The notes under the pieces: generated by a model
Seen by the model: the letters and a program-made list of their open reading frames with translations, nothing else
Told to the model about the DNA's origin: nothing
Database searches by the model: none
Source of the DNA: an uncultured Candidatus Saccharibacteria bacterium
GTDB taxonomy: Bacteria > Patescibacteriota > Saccharimonadia > Saccharimonadales > Saccharimonadaceae
NCBI GenBank assembly: GCA_949480205.1
Contig: CASXXK010000001.1
Span: 62,001 to 126,000 of the forward strand
Reading direction: 5' to 3'
DNA length: 64,000 nucleotides
Shown here: positions 60,144 to 64,000 of the stretch, one piece after another
Numbering within the stretch: position 1 is the first letter of the stretch
Layout of the letters: every line of letters starts with the position of its first letter
Translations under genes and position numbers: made by a program

Positions 60144-62000
60144 TTATCGACGGTCTTCGGGTCGAGTTGTGATTAAAGCTTCTTCAGTTTCGGAGGCGAT
60201 GACTTGAATATGGACGTGATTGGCGCCAGCAAAGAACAGACCTTGGCCAACTGGGAAGTTGGCGAGACGCTTACGTTCTTCGTCGGTTAGCTTGAAAACA
60301 TCGGACAAAACGTCGACGGCCGAAGCGGATTGTTTGAGTAATAATTGCATAGAGGAGTTGGCGACAATAGCGCGACCCATTTTGCTGCTCATAAAGTCTT
60401 CTACGTCCTGAGTGATAGTAGTGAGACCAAGATAGTATTTGCGGGCACGTTTGGCGAGACTAAAGAGGAAGTTGGCGGAGTCGTCGTATTTCATTAGTTG
60501 CCAGGCTTCGTCTACGATAAGTAGACGGCGTTTTTGCTGAGCGCGAACAACATTCCAAATATGAGACAAAACGATATACATCGCCACGGGGCGAAGTTCA
60601 TCTTCGAGGTCACGAATATTGAATACTACCATTTGATTGTTGATGTCGACATTAGATTGTTGCGAGAAAATACCAGCAAAGGTCCCCGAAGTGTATTTGC
60701 GCAAACGTTGGGCAAGTTGTGGTCCAGTGCCACCCATATGAGCGAGCGTGTCGTATAAGTTGATAATAGTTGGAGGGGTGCTTTGGTGGGTGAGCGGGTC
60801 GCTCGTGATGCCGGCGCGGGCATAAGTGTCAATTAGGGCCTGATCAAGGTCGGCCTCTTCGTTGGCAGTGAGTGCGGGTACAATTTGACCATTAGGACCA
60901 ATTTGGTTGCCGCCGAGCATGAGACGGAAAAGCCCGTGTAATGTGACAAGATTAGCGCGCAGCGCATCATTGGCGTCTTCGTTATCGACGACTTTAGGTA
61001 AATCAAATGGATTAATGCGTACGTCAGAGTTGAGACTGAGGCGGATGTAGCTACCGCCAACAGCGTCACAAAGTTTTTGGTATTCGTTTTCTGGGTCGAT
61101 AATGATAATTTCTGTACCAATCATCATGGAGCGAACAGCTTCGAGTTTGACAGCGAAAGATTTACCAGCACCAGATTTAGCAAAGACGACTTGGTTAGCG
61201 TTTTCCAAGGAGAATCGGTCAAAGATGACCAGACCATTATTGTGCATGTTGATACCATACAAAATGCCTTTTTCTTGAGTAAGATCGGCTGAAGTGAATG
61301 GAAAGCTAGTGGAGATGGCGCCGGTGTTCATATTGCGACGAATTTGGAGCTGGTCGGTACACTGTGGCATCGTGCTATTCATTCCCTGTTCTTGTTGTGA
61401 ACTGGCAACTTTCGAGAAGATCATTTGTTGACCCAAGAGGGTTTCAATTTTGTGTTGGACAAAACTGAGCTCGTCTAGAGAATCAGCCCACAAAGTGATA
61501 TAGAGACCAAAGCGGAAGAATTTTTCTGCACCAACTTGGAGTTTATCGCGTAGTTCTTCGGCGTCTTGGATGGCGGCCTCAAGCTCTGGGTCACGAACTT
61601 TGCCTTTTTCGGCATTAACGTTGTAGCTAGCTTCGAGTTGAGTAACCTTTTTGCGGAGGTTTTTCATGACGACAGTGGTTTCAACAGGATAGACATACAT
61701 TGAAACGTCTAAGACCTCGTCGATATTGATCAAGCTAGAAATCCAGCCAGTGTAAAGACTGCGGGGATAGCCGTAGACGTAGATAGTGCGACCGTATTTG
61801 GTGCCAAGACGGAAGTAGCTAGAGTGGATTTCGATAGAGCTCGGTGAGATGAGATCACGAAGAGTATTGATTCCCTGTTCAAAGGCGCGCTGAATTTCGG
61901 CGTCTTCGGCGGCTTGGGATTGAGCGGCGATGTTGGCGGCAGTAGTTTGATTTTGTGCGAGTTTGGCAGCCTTTTTGGCGGCACGGGTTTCTTTGCTCAT
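60144..62000 (-). CDS. virB4: VirB4-family T4SS ATPase
   Basis: 618 residues. A VirB4/TraC core with Walker A VVFAKSGAGKSFAVKLE, EIIIIDPENEYQKL, Walker B RRLLIVDEAWQLMKYDDSA and the sensor region LTTITQDVEDFMSSK. It powers assembly of, or transport through, the type IV machine at the inner membrane. The N-terminal portion is short: the part normally preceding it is encoded by the separate gene just upstream (62002-63030), which it follows after one base, suggesting a split VirB4. Confidence 0.94.
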   Translation of the reverse strand: MSKETRAAKKAAKLAQNQTTAANIAAQSQAAEDAEIQRAFEQGINTLRDLISPSSIEIHSSYFRLGTKYGRTIYVYGYPRSLYTGWISSLINIDEVLDVSMYVYPVETTVVMKNLRKKVTQLEASYNVNAEKGKVRDPELEAAIQDAEELRDKLQVGAEKFFRFGLYITLWADSLDELSFVQHKIETLLGQQMIFSKVASSQQEQGMNSTMPQCTDQLQIRRNMNTGAISTSFPFTSADLTQEKGILYGINMHNNGLVIFDRFSLENANQVVFAKSGAGKSFAVKLEAVRSMMIGTEIIIIDPENEYQKLCDAVGGSYIRLSLNSDVRINPFDLPKVVDNEDANDALRANLVTLHGLFRLMLGGNQIGPNGQIVPALTANEEADLDQALIDTYARAGITSDPLTHQSTPPTIINLYDTLAHMGGTGPQLAQRLRKYTSGTFAGIFSQQSNVDINNQMVVFNIRDLEDELRPVAMYIVLSHIWNVVRAQQKRRLLIVDEAWQLMKYDDSANFLFSLAKRARKYYLGLTTITQDVEDFMSSKMGRAIVANSSMQLLLKQSASAVDVLSDVFKLTDEERKRLANFPVGQGLFFAGANHVHIQVIASETEEALITTRPEDRR

Positions 62001-62001
62001 A

Positions 62002-63030
62002 TTATTCCTTTGTCCCCTTCTTGACGTAAGTGGTTGCTAACTTGGTGAAATCTACTAGTGGCTCGCGTACGGCGGTATCAGGGTTGTTGAAGTTATAGAA
62101 GAGTTCGCTGAGCTCTTTGGTATTGAGGCGAACAGATTGGATGCCGATTTGGTAAAGCCCAGAAATCACGGTTTCAACACGATTATTGAGCTCATCAATA
62201 GCTTTATTGTAGGTGTCGCGGTTGATTCGGGTGACGTTTGGCCCCTTGTTTTTGCCGATGGCCTTGAAGAAATTTTTGGTTTGCTGGACGGCGGCCTCGA
62301 GGTCGGCAGAAGGATAATATGGGATAACGATAAAGAAAGACTTGTCCATAATGTTTGCCTCTTGCGCTAGAATATCAATAAAGTTGATATAGTCATCCAT
62401 CAAAACACCTAGAAGCATGTTGTCATTATTACGACGCATCTGAGCGAGTTTTTCGATGTATGGTCCAATATCGACGCGTTGAGAACGAACAAGAATTTGA
62501 ATAGTGAAGTTGAGTGAGTTAAGGAAGTTTTGATAGCTGTATTCTACGCCTTCACGTTCGGTCTCGGACATGAGGTCAAAGTTGATCGATTGACAAGCGA
62601 CGACAGCGCGGAAAGAACCGTCCTTCATGATAACGAGGCTATCGCGAAGTTCGGAAAACTGCAGTGTTGCTTGAGTAGAAAGTGGATCTTCGGTGATTTG
62701 CGGAACGGCGAGCGGAGCAACGGCTGGTTGTGCTCCGGTTAGGGGTTGTTGGGTCATGGGTTGCTGGGCGACAGGTTGTTGAATGAATGGTTGTGCAGCA
62801 GCTGGCGCTTGTGGGGTTGCTGGCTGTGTTGGATAGGCTTGGACGGGTGTTTGTGCGGAGGCTGGAACCGTAGGCATTGGTTGAGGTTGCGCTAAGGGCT
62901 GAGTTTGAGGGCGCTGCATGGGTTGCATTGCGGGATGAGCAGCGGCCATAGCGCGAGCCTGCGCATTAGCGCCGTAGCCTTGTGGCGCGGATTGGCCTTG
63001 AGGAATCTGGTTATAATTTTGTGGGTTCAT
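62002..63030 (-). CDS. VirB4 N-terminal-domain-like protein (TraC type)
   Basis: 342 residues. A low-complexity Gln/Pro/Ala-rich N-terminus (about 1-110, many QP repeats) precedes a domain with LSTQATLQFSELRDSLVIMK, GSFRAVVACQSINFDLMSE and TIQILVRSQRVDIGPYIEKL. This matches the N-terminal module of TraC/VirB4 proteins, here without an ATPase domain. With the adjacent ATPase it makes a two-subunit VirB4. Second gene of the operon; it begins eight bases after the PrgI gene ends. Confidence 0.85.
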   Translation of the reverse strand: MNPQNYNQIPQGQSAPQGYGANAQARAMAAAHPAMQPMQRPQTQPLAQPQPMPTVPASAQTPVQAYPTQPATPQAPAAAQPFIQQPVAQQPMTQQPLTGAQPAVAPLAVPQITEDPLSTQATLQFSELRDSLVIMKDGSFRAVVACQSINFDLMSETEREGVEYSYQNFLNSLNFTIQILVRSQRVDIGPYIEKLAQMRRNNDNMLLGVLMDDYINFIDILAQEANIMDKSFFIVIPYYPSADLEAAVQQTKNFFKAIGKNKGPNVTRINRDTYNKAIDELNNRVETVISGLYQIGIQSVRLNTKELSELFYNFNNPDTAVREPLVDFTKLATTYVKKGTKE

Positions 63031-63038
63031 ATAGCTCC

Positions 63039-63848
63039 TTAGTGTAGTGGTACGTAGACCTCAGTTTCGTTTTCGCGTTGGATACGATCGGCTTGTTGCT
63101 GAATAGTTTCGACAGAGAAATCGGGATTGTGGGCAAGGTTGGTCATTTGGGCTGATTGGGCGGGCGTAATTGGTTGAACAATTGCAGGATTAGATGAAGA
63201 TCCAGGTAGAGGTTGAATGACGCGATCTCCGGTTATGGGAGTAGCTGCTTGGTTGGTCTGGTTGGATTGTTGAATAGCAGCACGCATTTGATTGACGATC
63301 TCGTCGTGACGTTCCTGTTGCTCTTTGCTAATGAGGTGATTTAGGCGGTTAGTGCCAGAACGGTCAAACATATCGGTAGCGTTGTAGGCTTCGGCGTAAA
63401 ATTCGTCACGCATGGGCGAATTGGCATTTTTGATAGCGTAGCCTTCGGAGTCAACAATGGCAGCCAAGAATGAAAGGCGATGGCCGGCTTCTTCTTCAGT
63501 AATATCACGGACGCGGTTTTCTTCAACCTTTTTGGGGGCAGTGATGAGGATGGTGGAATCGCTTTGACCAGTCATCCAAAAACGCTTGCGTGGCTTGGTG
63601 TAAAAAGAGAGGAGGGCGGCAAGATAGACTTCCATAGGTTGGTCTTTCTTGATTGGGAGCGCTAGAATGAGGAAGAAAAAAGCGAAGGGTAATGGGATAA
63701 TAGCAAGGAGTGGAAAGACCTGAAAAAGCGCTACTGCGGCAACACCGAGGCCGAATACAAGCATAAGATAGACGAATTGTCGAAAAGAAAATGGTCCGAT
63801 GAGCTTGTCGTCGGCTTCAACATCCTGCGGTACCTTATAAGTCGCCAT
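63039..63848 (-). CDS. PrgI-family T4SS membrane protein
   Basis: 269 residues. The start MATYKVPQDVEADDKLIGPF and the two following helices (FRQFVYLMLVFGLGVAAVALF; FPLLAIIPLPFAFFFLILAL) match PrgI, the VirB3 counterpart of Gram-positive-type T4SS, then KPRKRFWMTG. The rest is a soluble, Gln-rich region unusual in length. First gene of the operon: a TAAAAT-type -10 box ends six bases before the ATG, again predicting a leaderless mRNA. Confidence 0.9.
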   Translation of the reverse strand: MATYKVPQDVEADDKLIGPFSFRQFVYLMLVFGLGVAAVALFQVFPLLAIIPLPFAFFFLILALPIKKDQPMEVYLAALLSFYTKPRKRFWMTGQSDSTILITAPKKVEENRVRDITEEEAGHRLSFLAAIVDSEGYAIKNANSPMRDEFYAEAYNATDMFDRSGTNRLNHLISKEQQERHDEIVNQMRAAIQQSNQTNQAATPITGDRVIQPLPGSSSNPAIVQPITPAQSAQMTNLAHNPDFSVETIQQQADRIQRENETEVYVPLH

Positions 63849-63902
63849 AATTCTATTTTATCATAGTAGACGTGTAAAAAGCAAAATAACGCCCACCAAA
63901 AT

Positions 63903-63941
63903 TTCACCTCCCTGTGGCTTTAGGATACACGGGGAGGTGAG
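63903..63941 (-). terminator. terminator upstream of the T4SS operon
   Basis: TCACCTCCC/GGGAGGTGA arms extended by TGTG/CACG pairing, 11-base loop; on the minus strand it is followed by AATTTT. It ends the gene entering from the right edge. Confidence 0.75.
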
Positions 63942-63953
63942 AAAAGTCAAGAG

Positions 63954-64000
63954 CTAGTCGTAATGGATACTATCGACGAGATCCAGGATCTCTGCTGCCA
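63954..64000 (-). CDS. C-terminal fragment of an unidentified protein
   Basis: A minus-strand frame enters from the right edge and ends AAEILDLVDSIHYD-stop (TAG at 63954-63956), 12 bases before a strong terminator. It is too short to identify; position suggests the gene preceding the T4SS operon. Confidence 0.5.
   Translation of the reverse strand, partial: AAEILDLVDSIHYD

Noticed and set aside
1-64000. CRISPR arrays
   Set aside because: No regularly spaced identical repeats with unique spacers were seen; the repeats here are palindromes or dispersed cassettes.

Overview
The window looks like a chromosome segment, with the replication origin, of a Candidate Phyla Radiation bacterium, most likely a Candidatus Saccharibacteria (TM7) member. 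The evidence is compact gene packing, minimal versions of housekeeping proteins (a half-length TsaB, a DnaJ without zinc fingers, a HTH-only LexA-like protein), RNase Y and acetate kinase, a VirB4/PrgI type IV secretion cluster, ComEC, and many promoters placed so close to the ATG that the mRNA should be leaderless. This assignment is inference from gene content; no 16S gene is present.

Layout. 1-15 kb: RNase Y, a VTT membrane protein, TsaB/TsaE, ComEC, a 920-residue surface protein, a RimK-type ATP-grasp/retropepsin trio, DnaJ, a TylF-like methyltransferase and acetate kinase. 15-28 kb: a looser region with DnaK (two CIRCE operators), a ~540-nt structured non-coding RNA with its own promoter and terminator, NusA, initiator tRNA, and several SD-led accessory genes of unknown function. 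28-45 kb: a surface-glycan region (polymerase/ligase, GT4, WbaP-like initiator, GalE, Glf, GT2s, a Wzm/Wzt ABC exporter, GtrB, GT39) ending with a triple beta-trefoil lectin protein and an LCP-family glycan ligase. 47-55 kb: jag-yidC-(acyltransferase)-rnpA-rpmH on the minus strand and dnaA-dnaN-recF on the plus strand, with oriC in the dnaA-dnaN gap. 55-64 kb: a minus-strand type IV secretion operon (PrgI, split VirB4, large membrane protein, SLT/CHAP hydrolase).

The most unusual element is a dispersed family of six promoterless, start-less ~210-230 bp cassettes (16.97, 20.2, 21.1, 33.4, 33.7 and 47.4 kb). All have the same 14-bp 5' box (TCGTGCGCAGCGGG) and a near-identical ~30-bp 3' box, and enclose a highly variable, mostly in-frame core encoding the C-terminal part of a FISUMP/C-type-lectin-like domain (RSG...WSSR...GFPLRCLSTVLDM). 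No full-length gene with this end is in the window, so they look like silent donor cassettes for gene conversion of a surface protein elsewhere, a candidate antigenic or adhesin variation system. ComEC, RecF and an oriented, over-represented AGGGAAT word may be relevant to recombination, but that link is speculative.

Other notable structure: an interlocked triple inverted repeat upstream of a zinc-ribbon protein gene; an in-phase DnaA-box array inside a methyltransferase gene; and several small palindromic repeat families, some inserted within coding sequence.
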